Source: Aeropyrum camini SY1 = JCM 12091 (GTDB lineage Archaea > Thermoproteota > Thermoprotei_A > Sulfolobales > Acidilobaceae). From it: DNA of 64,000 nucleotides. The DNA lies in contig NC_022521.1 of NCBI RefSeq assembly GCF_000591035.1, forward strand, positions 1,302,001 through 1,366,000, given 5' to 3'. This document shows positions 1-7,869 of the stretch, one piece after another (position 1 is the first letter of the stretch; each line of letters begins with the position of its first letter). The notes below the pieces were generated by a model. The model searched no databases. It was given only the letters and a program-made list of their open reading frames with translations, and was not told where the DNA came from. The position numbers and the translations under genes were made by a program.

Positions 1-106
1 TGCTCATCGACAGCAGTATAAGTATGATTAGCAGTGCTACTCCTACTGGTATCAGTGCCTGGCCTAGGAGGACGTTAACTCCTGGTATTATCATTACACC
101 CACCAT
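1..106 (-). CDS. 5' end of an unknown membrane protein (cut by window edge)
   Basis: Only about the first 31-35 codons are visible, reading leftwards out of the window. They encode a short polar start followed by a strongly hydrophobic stretch (VGVALLIILILL), so the protein probably begins with a membrane segment. ATG codons lie at 106 and 94. A TATA-like element (minus strand, about 120-113) is about 23 nt upstream of the ATG at 94, which favours a leaderless start there. The family cannot be named from this fragment. It is divergent from tatC. Confidence 0.5.
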   Translation of the reverse strand, partial: MVGVMIIPGVNVLLGQALIPVGVALLIILILLSMS

Positions 107-217
107 CCAAACTATTTATATGGAGGGTCTATGTTAATATGCTATCTTACTAAAGTCTCGGCATACCTAGCCAGGCATCTCCGTTCTGGGAGGTTAAGAT
201 ATCTAAGCCTAGGATGA

Positions 218-234
218 GATATACTTGATATACT
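218..234 (+). promoter_or_regulatory. Duplicated TATA-like element upstream of tatC
   Basis: The octamer GATATACT occurs twice, at 218-225 and 227-234. The first copy lies about 26 nt upstream of the TTG at 250, which fits a leaderless tatC transcript. The second could set an alternative start a few bases later. Confidence 0.45.
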
Positions 235-249
235 AGGGAGTAGAAAGGA

Positions 250-1104
250 TTGGGTGCGGGCGCTGTCGCTGAAGAGGAGCGGGTTGAGGAGAATAGGGAT
301 ATCGAGGCTGACGTATGGTTCCACGTTCAAGAGCTTATAATGCGGTTGAGAAAGGTTGCTATAGCTTTTGTTGTGGCATCGATAATCGTCCCATTGGTCC
401 CGGTGAGTATAACCCCTTATGTTCCGCTGTTGACCGTGTTCACAAAGTACTTTATAAACTCGGTGGTACCCAGCTCTGTAGACGTCTTGGGGTACCATGT
501 AGAGGTGAGGCTCATACAGACGAGCCCCTTCGCCGGCCTCTCCCTGCTTATAAAAACCGCGCTCCTCATGGGGCTACTAGTGGTTAGCCCCCTCCTGGCG
601 TACGAGCTTTATGCGTTCATAAAGCCCGCGCTTTACCCTCATGAGGACAGGTTTGTCAGGACACTCGGCCCCATAGCAGTTGGCCTCTTCATTCTCGGGG
701 CTCTAATAGCGTTTAAGGTTATTCTACCCCTAGGTTATGCTATAAGTTTTATCACAAGCGTTGTGCTTATAGGTGACAAGCTGGTAGCGTTCGCCGATGT
801 CAATAACATACTGCAGACAAGCATACTCGTTATAGTTGGGGTTGGCCTACTGTACGAGACACCCGTTCTACTATATGGGGCCGTCAGGGCCGGGATAGTG
901 AGCCCAAACATACTCTCAGGCGATAAGGGTAGGATGGTGCTCCTCGGCCTCTTGGCCTTAGGCGCGGTTATCAGCCCCGACGGCACGGGCCTTGGGATGC
1001 TCGTTCTAACTCTACCCCTGTTCATAGCATTGAAGCTGGCTGTATGGTTTGGGGCGCGGTCTAGGAAAGCGGCGGCCTCGGAGGCTCCCGGACTCCAGCC
1101 TTAA
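250..1104 (+). CDS. tatC: Sec-independent protein translocase TatC
   Basis: This is the core membrane subunit of the twin-arginine translocase, which exports folded proteins across the cell membrane. The 284-residue product has six predicted membrane segments, beginning near residue 34 after a charged cytoplasmic N-terminus. It carries the TatC hallmark near residues 119-137 (YELYAFIKPALYPHE), which matches the family's F-x-x-PALY-x-HE signature in the first cytoplasmic loop region. The start is TTG, positioned for leaderless translation. The gene converges on a short tatA whose stop codon lies within the same TTAA tetramer. Confidence 0.93.
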   Translation: MGAGAVAEEERVEENRDIEADVWFHVQELIMRLRKVAIAFVVASIIVPLVPVSITPYVPLLTVFTKYFINSVVPSSVDVLGYHVEVRLIQTSPFAGLSLLIKTALLMGLLVVSPLLAYELYAFIKPALYPHEDRFVRTLGPIAVGLFILGALIAFKVILPLGYAISFITSVVLIGDKLVAFADVNNILQTSILVIVGVGLLYETPVLLYGAVRAGIVSPNILSGDKGRMVLLGLLALGAVISPDGTGLGMLVLTLPLFIALKLAVWFGARSRKAAASEAPGLQP

Positions 1105-1280
1105 TCCAGACCCTTCTTCCTCCTCTCCTCACCCGCCTCTGACATGGCGCGTCTAAACTCTTTTACTGCGGTCCCAAGGTTTCTCGCTATCTCTGTGAGC
1201 CTCTCGGGCCCAAACACTATTAACGCTATAAGGAATATTATGATTAGCTCTGTTACACCCACGGTGTCGACTAGAACCAA
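1101..1280 (-). CDS. tatA: TatA-type Tat translocase subunit
   Basis: This short frame encodes 59 residues from TTG at 1280, or 53 from GTG at 1262. It has one membrane helix (ELIIIFLIALIVFGP), then the TatA/TatB hallmark FGPERLTEIARN with a following amphipathic helix, then a charged tail rich in E, R and K. This is the single-span pore-forming partner of TatC. Its TAA stop overlaps the TatC stop in the palindrome TTAA at 1101-1104. The frame is open upstream only to a TAA near the promoter, so one of the two starts must be used; I prefer TTG. It could equally be called TatB-like, but crenarchaea generally use TatA/TatC systems. Confidence 0.88.
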   Translation of the reverse strand: MVLVDTVGVTELIIIFLIALIVFGPERLTEIARNLGTAVKEFRRAMSEAGEERRKKGLD

Positions 1281-1368
1281 GGCTCCATACCCGTAGATTG
1301 TTTAATTAATTTTAGTAGCTAAAAGTGCTGAGTAATACTGTCAAAAAGATAGTGTCTCGCTGCGTATC

Positions 1369-1980
1369 TTAGGCTCTCCTCGCTACCGTAGTCTCCAGGG
1401 TCTTATGCACTATCGCGGCCCATAAGGCTCCGCTTGCTGCATAGGCTAGAGCTACAGCCGCCACAAGTATAGCCCCCTCTTTCGGCGATACTTCGAAGAT
1501 GAGTTCCCTATAGAGTGCGAAGTTAGCTATTAAAGCTCCCACACCAGAAGCCGCTCCTGCAAGGGCTGAGGTTATCACCGTGAGGTTGCGGTAGCCTAGG
1601 TAGAGGTATACAAGCTCTGCTGCTAGACCCTGGAGGACGCCGTAGACCAGGTTTGTGAAGCCCCCTGGCGTGGGGAGTATTGCTTCGAGGAAAGCTCCGA
1701 GGGTTTCTCCTAGAAAGGCGGAGCCCGGCTTCCTGACGAGGACAGCTCCCATTATAGCGCCTGTATACCATAGGCCGTAGGAGACTATAACGCCGAGTAT
1801 CGGCCCCAGCAGTGTAGTGCCGAAGTCGTAGACGTACCAGGCTAGGTAGAAGATTATAGAAGCTATTACCGCCACTACACCTAGCTTGGCAAAGTCCACT
1901 ATATAGTAGTAATAGGTTCTGGTCGCGTGTGTGCTTCCGGCCCCCACCGACATAGCCAACACCGTCAAAAATATTACCAC
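1369..1980 (-). CDS. ykoE: ECF transporter S component, YkoE-type (thiamine/HMP)
   Basis: This is a substrate-binding membrane subunit of an energy-coupling-factor vitamin importer. The 203 residues form about five or six membrane helices. The central segment, with motifs such as LWYTGAIMGA and FLGETLGAFLEAI, resembles the YkoE family, which in bacteria and archaea is linked to hydroxymethylpyrimidine/thiamine uptake. The start GTG-GTA-ATA sits inside a 28-bp palindrome. The energizing A and T subunits are encoded divergently just to the right, which supports the assignment. The substrate is inferred from the family, not seen in the sequence. Confidence 0.8.
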   Translation of the reverse strand: MVIFLTVLAMSVGAGSTHATRTYYYYIVDFAKLGVVAVIASIIFYLAWYVYDFGTTLLGPILGVIVSYGLWYTGAIMGAVLVRKPGSAFLGETLGAFLEAILPTPGGFTNLVYGVLQGLAAELVYLYLGYRNLTVITSALAGAASGVGALIANFALYRELIFEVSPKEGAILVAAVALAYAASGALWAAIVHKTLETTVARRA

Positions 1981-1997
1981 TTACTAGTGGTAATATT
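1970..1997. promoter_or_regulatory. 28-bp palindromic operator over the ykoE start
   Basis: The arms AATATTACCACT and AGTGGTAATATT are perfect inverted repeats separated by the spacer TACT. The palindrome covers the GTG start of the ykoE gene at 1980. A TATA-like stretch (minus strand, about 2008-1999) would start transcription nearly at the GTG. A protein bound here would block initiation. The same core, TRTTACYACT-N4-AGTGGTAATA, recurs at 2107-2130 over the divergent gene's start. Confidence 0.65.
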
Positions 1998-2106
1998 GGT
2001 TTTTACTAACCACTCGGGAGACAGTCGGCAAGGATCTTGTCTACGCTGCTAGGCGCCCTAGGGATTGAGGCCTCCGTGTATATGCCAGTGTTTAAAGTCT
2101 AACTCC

Positions 2107-2130
2107 TGTTACTACTTTCAAGTGGTAATA
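2107..2130. promoter_or_regulatory. Matching palindromic operator over the EcfA start
   Basis: TGTTACTACT-TTCA-AGTGGTAATA has the same 10-N4-10 geometry as the palindrome at 1970-1997, with an identical right half and 8 of 10 left-half positions conserved. It overlaps the probable GTG start at 2122. A TATA-like GTTTAAAG at about 2089-2096 lies 26-30 nt upstream, so the site would straddle the transcription start of a leaderless mRNA. Confidence 0.6.
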
Positions 2131-3531
2131 GTGTTGCTCAGAGCCGCGATAAGGGGTGCGGGGTACACTCAGGGCAAGGTTGTGTTGAGAAACGTTGAAG
2201 TTAGTGTTGAGAAGGGAGAGGTTATCATGATAGCCGGGCCCTCAGGCTCGGGAAAGACCACATTCTTCCTAGCATCCACCGGGGTCTTGACAAACCTGTT
2301 GCAGGGCTGGGTCGAGGGCAGCGTATCGCTAGGTGGGGTTAACCCGCTGTCGCCCAGCGGATTCAACGAGGTCCCCAGGCTTGTCGGCGTTGTGCTGCAA
2401 GATCCAGAAAAACAGGTGGCTATGCCCACTCCATATGACGAGGTCGCCTTCACACTAGAGAACCTCGGCTTCGGGGATATTGAAGAGAGGACTATGAAGA
2501 TGCTTAGGGAGGTAGGCTTGTCTGGCAAGGAGTTCCACAGCATAGAGGACCTCTCTGGCGGTGAGAAGCGGAGGGTGACAATAGCAGCGGCTATAGCTCA
2601 CGACCCAGACTACCTGTTGCTCGACGAGCCTACAGCGAGCCTCGACCCATGGGCGATAGCCAGCGTCAGAGGGTTCGTCGCGGAGATGAAGAATAGGGGT
2701 AAGCACGTTGTGGTTATAGAGCATAAGGCACGCTACTTCCTGGACCTGGTCGACCGCGTTATAGTAATTAGGGACGGATCCATGGCCTACGAGTCTCCTG
2801 GCACAGGGGCGGACGTAAAACTTCTGGAGAAGCTTGGCGTGGACGCGGGAGAACCTAGTGTTGCTGAGGGTAGGAGTGTCTGCGAGGAGCCTATAGCCTC
2901 CGCACGTAGACTTGTAGCGGGCTATAGAGGGGGCTACACAGTCGAGGTACCGGAGTTCGAGGCTTGTAGGGGGGAGGTTGTTGCTATAGTTGGCCCCAAC
3001 GGCTCAGGCAAGACTACTCTACTTAAAACGTTGGCTGGCCTGCTAAAGCCTATTGAGGGCAGGGTTAGCGTTAAAGGCAGGAGCTTCTACGTGCCTCAGG
3101 TTCCGGACTACGTTTTCGTAGCACCAACGCTGGAGCGGGAGGTGGCTGAGGCTAGGGTCAGGGGCGGCGGCGATCCTGAAAGACTGCTCTCCAGATTCTC
3201 CTGGTATAGAGCTTTGAAGAACTCTTCACCCTACAGCCTTAGCCACGGGCAGAGGAGGATTGTGGGTCTAGCGGTGGCCCTGGCGTATAGGCCAAAACTA
3301 GCTCTTCTAGACGAGCCGACTACAGGGCTCGACAAGAGTGCCTACGAGAGTGTGCGATCCGCCATGCTAGAGCTGTCTACTGACTCTGCCGTTGTGGTGG
3401 CCACCCACGACGTTAGGCTTGTGGCCGACACGGCCGATAGGGTGTATATGGTTAGGGAAGGAATAGTCTCGGAGGTCGATAAGCGCAGGGCTGTTGAGGC
3501 TATGGAGGAGGCCTGGAGGCACTGGGGTTGA
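2122..3531 (+). CDS. ykoD: ECF transporter ATPase, two fused ABC domains (YkoD/EcfAA')
   Basis: This is the energizing subunit of the thiamine/HMP-type ECF importer. From GTG 2122 it is 469 residues with two complete ABC domains. Domain 1 has Walker A GPSGSGKTT (39-47), signature LSGGEKRR (144-151) and Walker B LLLDEPTASLD. Domain 2 has Walker A GPNGSGKTT (291-299), a diverged signature LSHGQRR and Walker B LALLDEPTTGLD. A frame extending up to 2065 adds a Cys-rich peptide over the promoter, so I reject it. The T subunit follows with a 4-nt overlap. Two fused ATPases are usual for the YkoD type. Confidence 0.9.
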   Translation: MVIVLLRAAIRGAGYTQGKVVLRNVEVSVEKGEVIMIAGPSGSGKTTFFLASTGVLTNLLQGWVEGSVSLGGVNPLSPSGFNEVPRLVGVVLQDPEKQVAMPTPYDEVAFTLENLGFGDIEERTMKMLREVGLSGKEFHSIEDLSGGEKRRVTIAAAIAHDPDYLLLDEPTASLDPWAIASVRGFVAEMKNRGKHVVVIEHKARYFLDLVDRVIVIRDGSMAYESPGTGADVKLLEKLGVDAGEPSVAEGRSVCEEPIASARRLVAGYRGGYTVEVPEFEACRGEVVAIVGPNGSGKTTLLKTLAGLLKPIEGRVSVKGRSFYVPQVPDYVFVAPTLEREVAEARVRGGGDPERLLSRFSWYRALKNSSPYSLSHGQRRIVGLAVALAYRPKLALLDEPTTGLDKSAYESVRSAMLELSTDSAVVVATHDVRLVADTADRVYMVREGIVSEVDKRRAVEAMEEAWRHWG

Positions 3532-4253
3532 AGGCGGTGGCCAGGCTTAAACCTAGGCCATGGGCTCTCTTCATCTATGGCGTTCTAGTGACCGTTATAG
3601 CTATAGTGGGGAGTGGGAGGGAGCTGCTGGCTACATTCCTAATCACAGGCGTGCCGGGCTTTTTGCTAGGCCTCGCTCGATATAGGTTTCTAGTGCTCCT
3701 AATACCGCTAACAGTCATTGGCACCTTCCTCAACGCCCTAGCAATATACTATACAGGGCTCGCCAGGGAGCCGGGAGAGGTGGTGGCTAAGATCTGGGTA
3801 GTCGAGATACCCCAGTTCGCGGTGGAGACGACGGCTGTTATAGCGTTGAGAGTCTTCAGCTTTGCCGGCGCCGGGCTCCTCCTCGTCTCACTGGTAAGCC
3901 CTAGAGATGCCTTGAGGAGCCTTACCGAGGAGCTAGGGCTACCTAAGGGGTTGGCCTTCAGCCTTGCCTTCGCCCTCAGACTCTTCCCTCTGATAAGGAG
4001 GGATCTGAGCGAGGTCATGGCAGTTAGGAGGCTGCGGGGCTACAGGACCATACCCATCTCGCCAGGCGACTACATGTCGATAATAGCTCCTCTCTTAAAC
4101 GTCTCCCTGGAGAGGGCCGTCTGGGTGGGGATATCCGCGGAGTTAAGGGGGTTTAGGCTGAGACGTGTGAAGAGGAGGCTGGTTTTAGGCCTGCCAGAGG
4201 CAGTTTTAGCAGTTCTGCTCGCCGTGCAGGCTGCGGCGCTCTTTGTGCTGTGA
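3528..4253 (+). CDS. ykoC: ECF transporter T component (YkoC/EcfT)
   Basis: This is the transmembrane coupling protein of the ECF importer, 241 residues with several membrane segments. The two short cytoplasmic motifs that contact the ATPases are visible as AVRRLRGY (about 165-172) and SAELRGF (about 205-211), matching the A-R-G style EcfT coupling helices. TTG at 3528 overlaps the EcfA stop, so translation is probably coupled. Together with the divergent S component this completes a dedicated transporter. Confidence 0.87.
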   Translation: MKAVARLKPRPWALFIYGVLVTVIAIVGSGRELLATFLITGVPGFLLGLARYRFLVLLIPLTVIGTFLNALAIYYTGLAREPGEVVAKIWVVEIPQFAVETTAVIALRVFSFAGAGLLLVSLVSPRDALRSLTEELGLPKGLAFSLAFALRLFPLIRRDLSEVMAVRRLRGYRTIPISPGDYMSIIAPLLNVSLERAVWVGISAELRGFRLRRVKRRLVLGLPEAVLAVLLAVQAAALFVL

Positions 4254-4264
4254 CGCGTTTTGAC

Positions 4265-5182
4265 CTAGAAGTGGAGCCTCTTCCACTCCCCCCTAATGGC
4301 GGTGTCCAGCAAGCCCAGTATAGTCCCCCTGTACATGAACTCCGAGATTATGGGGTTCTTGGCCCTGTAGGCTTTACCAGCGTTTTCAAGCTTGTCTGCG
4401 AGAAGCCTCATGAGCTCCTCCGCGTCACCCCCGCCTCTCGAAACATACTCGACAGCTTCCCTGATCCACCTTATAATATCCTCCCTATGCCACCTCAAGT
4501 ATTCCATGCCCTCTCCTCTTACGCCATAGTGGGCGAACGCCAGCCTCTCCGGCCTGAACCTCGCCATCGCCTCCAGACTATTTACATACTCCACCGGCTT
4601 GAAGGGGGGAGGTGTTGTGGGGAACTCTATCAACGTTCCGTCATCGTCCTGCAGGGAGACGCCAGCCGAGTCTCCCGTGAACATGATATTCCCCTCGGGC
4701 AGGTAGAAGCTCATATGGTGCGATGCATGGCCCGGCGTGTAGATAACGTGCAGCCTAACCCCCTCGAAGAGTTCGAGGACCTCCCCGTCACCAGGCACTA
4801 CGATTTTATTCTCCGGCACAGGCTCTGGCTTGCCGAAGAAGTCTGCATAGTCTCCGAGAAACTGTTTTGACGCCTGCCAGAGCCTCTCGGGATCAGCCAT
4901 GTGGCGGGCGCCTCTGGGGTGGACGAAGACGGCTTCCACGGTTTCCAGGCTACGCACTATGCTGCCAGCTGCGCTAGCGTGGTCGAGGTGTATATGGGTG
5001 AGTATAACATATTTCAGCCTGACCCCCATAGATCGTATCTCCTCGCCGACTCGACTCCAGGAGGTCTTTGGCCCGCTGTCAATCATAGCGGCTTCGCCAT
5101 CCGGCGATACTAGTATGTAGCTGCCCATCTTCCCCGAGAACGGGTCGGGCGTTGTGTCTATAATTTTCACCTCAACCAACAC
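4265..5182 (-). CDS. Metallo-beta-lactamase fold hydrolase
   Basis: This is a zinc-type hydrolase of unknown substrate. The metal motif THIHLDH lies at residues 62-68, followed by a His in TPGHASHH (about 152), an Asp in TGDS (about 171) and a late His in AHYG (about 218), so all metal ligands are present. I place the start at GTG 5182 (305 aa). The longer frame to 5380 runs through a TATA-like element (TTATATAG, near 5240) and into the divergent gene at 5295. The C-terminal 90 residues are helical and lack a known signature. It converges on ykoC with an 11-nt gap. Glyoxalase II-like and flavoprotein-type relatives exist, but nothing here decides the substrate. Confidence 0.85.
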   Translation of the reverse strand: MLVEVKIIDTTPDPFSGKMGSYILVSPDGEAAMIDSGPKTSWSRVGEEIRSMGVRLKYVILTHIHLDHASAAGSIVRSLETVEAVFVHPRGARHMADPERLWQASKQFLGDYADFFGKPEPVPENKIVVPGDGEVLELFEGVRLHVIYTPGHASHHMSFYLPEGNIMFTGDSAGVSLQDDDGTLIEFPTTPPPFKPVEYVNSLEAMARFRPERLAFAHYGVRGEGMEYLRWHREDIIRWIREAVEYVSRGGGDAEELMRLLADKLENAGKAYRAKNPIISEFMYRGTILGLLDTAIRGEWKRLHF

Positions 5183-5294
5183 GGGGTCCCCGCTGGATAG
5201 GGTTGCAGGTTTGGGGTCTAAGCCTTTCACCGTAGCGCTATATAAGCCTATTAGCAGGCTAGAACCACTTAATTTCAACTCTACATAGTATACA

Positions 5295-6068
5295 GTGGTA
5301 TCAAGGGGCCCGAAGGAGTTGCCCGGGGAGAGAGTAAGGCTTGCTAAAGCTCTACTAGACCTGGCCAGGTCAACGCTCAAGAGCGTGTGGAGCGATATGG
5401 CGGCTGGAGACTATAGATGGGTTATACTAAAGTCGTGGAGAGCGGCAAAGGAGGCTCTGCTATCGCTCTCGTACAGTGGCATAGCTGAGGGGCCTGTTGA
5501 CGAGGACCTCTCCGGGCTCTACGCTCTGCTATACAACTCGTGCCCCTCGATAGAGTGGAGCGACGTGGCACTCCTAGACTATGCGCGCACCCTTGTTGAG
5601 GACCTAGGGCTCTACATGATATTCTACTCGGCGGGGCCCGGGCCCAGAAGAAAGGATGGGATCCAGTCTCTCGAGGCATCTGTTAGGATAGTGGAGTCCG
5701 CCGTGCGATGTATCGAAGAGCCATTATCAGGAGCTAGTCCCACAGCAGGCATACCATTCCCGCTAGATGCTCTCAGGAGGAAGATATCTACATTCAGCGG
5801 GGGTAGGGTCACTGTTGTTAGATCGGGGAGAAAACTCTATATTATAACTGCTGAGATGCCCGACGATATAGTGGGTAGGATAGAGCTTGTGAGGGGAATA
5901 GAGGCTCCCCTAGGCTTCCAGGTACTACCTCTGGCCGCCGAAGAAGCCTACAGTTACGTTAACCTACCCTGGACGGCTCTCGAGGACGTTGAGGTTGTGA
6001 GAGACGACCTGGGTCTAGGCCAGTTCTTCGAGGTTAGATCTGTAAACCAAGGCCACGCGATCTTTTAG
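5295..6068 (+). CDS. HEPN-like helical protein of unknown function
   Basis: The product is 257 residues from GTG 5295, which lies 25 nt behind an AT-rich TATA-like element (CTTAATTT), so it is probably leaderless. The first 60 residues show a HEPN-style pattern (helix, DYRWVILKSWRAAKEALLSL), in which regularly spaced Ala and aromatic residues resemble HEPN nucleotide-binding/RNase families. The R-x4-6-H catalytic motif is not evident. The C-terminal half (residues about 165-257) is mixed alpha/beta with no family I can name. No MNT nucleotidyltransferase partner sits beside it. The function is unknown; the HEPN call is a pattern judgement. Confidence 0.5.
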   Translation: MVSRGPKELPGERVRLAKALLDLARSTLKSVWSDMAAGDYRWVILKSWRAAKEALLSLSYSGIAEGPVDEDLSGLYALLYNSCPSIEWSDVALLDYARTLVEDLGLYMIFYSAGPGPRRKDGIQSLEASVRIVESAVRCIEEPLSGASPTAGIPFPLDALRRKISTFSGGRVTVVRSGRKLYIITAEMPDDIVGRIELVRGIEAPLGFQVLPLAAEEAYSYVNLPWTALEDVEVVRDDLGLGQFFEVRSVNQGHAIF

Positions 6069-6417
6069 AATCGAACTGGCGATAAACACTCGGATTTTAA
6101 GGAAGGAAGTAGGAAACGTAAGATTTTGGTTTCCCCGCTGAGATGTGTATTCTTTTGTCTTGGTAGGACCCATACTCTCTCCGCCTATACGGCTTCTTTA
6201 GCCTGAGCTTTTTGGGCGGTGGGAGCGGGTGCTCCCGGCCTTGGGTGGTGTGAGGTGGGGCCATAGCCGGTGAAAACCATGCTACTATAGAAACAGGGTG
6301 ATGCGGTTATGGGAAACAGTTTGTTCTAGGATTCTAGTCGTTCTAGGCTCCTCTACTTAAACCGGTAAAAGGTGCTGGATTTGGAGATACTTCTCGCGGC
6401 CTGTCCCTTTAGCTGGG
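6069..6417. other. 349-bp non-coding stretch with a hairpin
   Basis: I see no credible gene here. A perfect hairpin GGGAGC-GGGT-GCTCCC lies near 6221-6236. TTCTAG is repeated three times at 6324, 6332 and 6341. I searched by eye for RNase P, SRP and C/D box signatures and did not find them. The stretch separates the ends of the HEPN-like gene and the acyl-CoA dehydrogenase gene, which converge here. Confidence 0.5.
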
Positions 6418-7617
6418 CTAGAATTTAAGGCCGAAGGCCTGCCTGACGAGCTGTCTGACTATTGTCAGCCTCTGTATCTCGTTTGTACCCTCGTAAATCG
6501 TCGTTATTATGGCGTCTCTTAGGTACCTTTCAACACCGGTCTCAGGGTCTACTCCATAGCCCCCGTGGATCTGTATGGCCTGCCTCGCTATCCACTCAGC
6601 GGCCTCTGTTGCGAAGGCCTTCGCGAGGCTGGCTGCTACTATAAACTCTCTTTTGCCTTTATCAGCCAGCGTGGCCGCCCAGTAAGTGAGGAGGCGTGCC
6701 GCCTCTAGCTTCATATACATGTTAGCAAGCTTGTCTATTATCATCTGGAACTGTATCAGAGGCTGCCCAAACACCTCCCTTTGGAGCGCGTAGTTTAGGG
6801 CTTTCTCGAACGTGGCCTGCGCTATGCCCACAGCCTGGGCCGCTATACCTATCCTTGTGTAGTCGTATGTCGACACTATTACCTTGAAACCTTCGTTCTC
6901 ATTTCCAACCAAGTTCTCGGCGGGGACTTTAACATCCTCTAGTATAACCTCGTAAGGCTGCTCGCCCCTCATGCCAAGAACCTTAAACTGCTGCCCTATT
7001 TTAAGACCGGGCATATCCTTCTCAACTATAAACACGCTTATCCCCCACCACCTCTTATCCTCCCTCGGCGGGCTGGTCCTGGCGGATACTACGAGGTAGT
7101 CGGCATCCTTGGCACCGCTTATGAAGACCTTTCTACCGTTTATCACGTAATGGTCGTTAACCTTGCGGGCAGTCGACCTTATCCCCGCTACGTCGCTCCC
7201 CCCAGTGGGCTCTGTGTTGGCGTGCGCGCCCCTCGCCTTCCCTTGTGCTATAGGGGTCACATACTTCCTCTTCTGATCCTCCGTCCCGAAGAGGAGTATA
7301 GGGACAGCGAAGAGGTGGTTAACCCCTATAGTCACGCCTAGCGCGGGAACAGCTCTCGCTATCTCCTCCGTCAAAAGAGCAGTCATAAGATGGCCTCCAC
7401 CCTGGCCGCCATACTCCTCAGGTATACCTACGCCGAAGATTCCGAGCTCTGCAGCCTCTTTTAGTATCTCCTCTGGTATTCTATTAGTCTCCTTAATCTC
7501 CCTCCAGCGAGGCAAAACCTTAGACTCTACGAACTCCCTTATAGACTTCCTAAACAGCTCGTGCTCCTCCGTAAGCTCTATCCTAAAATCCTCCGAGGAG
7601 GCGAAGGGAAATACCAT
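6418..7617 (-). CDS. Acyl-CoA dehydrogenase
   Basis: This is an FAD enzyme that makes the trans-2 double bond in an acyl-CoA during beta-oxidation or branched-chain/aromatic acid degradation. The product is about 399 residues, standard for the family. It has the FAD/substrate region TEPTGGSDVAG near 140 and the C-terminal YEGTNEIQ motif, whose Glu aligns with the catalytic base of short/medium-chain enzymes. I favour ATG 7617 over GTG 7629 because AGGTGGGG lies just upstream of the ATG. A TATA-like TTTTAAAT is near 7665. No electron-transfer flavoprotein gene is adjacent. Substrate chain length cannot be read from the sequence. Confidence 0.9.
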   Translation of the reverse strand: MVFPFASSEDFRIELTEEHELFRKSIREFVESKVLPRWREIKETNRIPEEILKEAAELGIFGVGIPEEYGGQGGGHLMTALLTEEIARAVPALGVTIGVNHLFAVPILLFGTEDQKRKYVTPIAQGKARGAHANTEPTGGSDVAGIRSTARKVNDHYVINGRKVFISGAKDADYLVVSARTSPPREDKRWWGISVFIVEKDMPGLKIGQQFKVLGMRGEQPYEVILEDVKVPAENLVGNENEGFKVIVSTYDYTRIGIAAQAVGIAQATFEKALNYALQREVFGQPLIQFQMIIDKLANMYMKLEAARLLTYWAATLADKGKREFIVAASLAKAFATEAAEWIARQAIQIHGGYGVDPETGVERYLRDAIITTIYEGTNEIQRLTIVRQLVRQAFGLKF

Positions 7618-7707
7618 ACCGTTCCCCACCTTATTAGACTGAATTGTGTTATTCTAGTGGATTTAAAATGGAGGTGTTAATAGTGAAGATATGCGGCCTA
7701 GAGTTGA

Positions 7708-7850
7708 GAATATATAAGTACTGCTAGCTCCCGTCCCCGCTGCCTTACAGCGGTGTTGGTTAACCAGGATACTCGCTCCAGCCGTCGCCCATCCGTGGGG
7801 AGAGAGCTACTATCAGCCTCAGCCAGCCGCTCCAATAGCTAGCAGTTGTT
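7708..7850 (+). ncRNA. Possible structured RNA behind a TATA box
   Basis: This non-coding stretch between two minus-strand genes has RNA-like features. A TATA box (ATATATAA, 7710-7717) is followed at the expected distance by a perfect stem CCGCTG-CCTTA-CAGCGG (7737-7753) and then a palindrome TTGGTTAACCA. ACTGCTAGCT (7719-7728) and AGCTAGCAGT (7838-7847) form a perfect 10-bp inverted repeat enclosing the region. The left arm overlaps the -10 zone of the predicted transcript, so either the promoter or the outer helix is real, not clearly both. I recognise no known RNA family. It could instead be a 3' structure of the upstream amidohydrolase mRNA on the minus strand. Confidence 0.35.
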
Positions 7851-7869
7851 GCGGTGTTCTCGGAAACAG

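Noticed and set aside
142-498. Minus-strand reading frame across the tatC promoter and 5' half
   Set aside because: No family resemblance, and it covers the tatC promoter and start; it is antisense to a certain gene.
2065-2121. N-terminal extension of the EcfA gene
   Set aside because: Cys-rich, non-conserved residues that lie over the TATA box and operator; GTG 2122 fits a leaderless start.
4250-4870. 206-residue plus-strand frame opposite the MBL gene
   Set aside because: Antisense to a gene with complete metal-binding motifs; no recognisable domain.
6069-6417. RNase P or SRP RNA in the 349-bp spacer
   Set aside because: None of the conserved core sequences of either RNA could be found on either strand.
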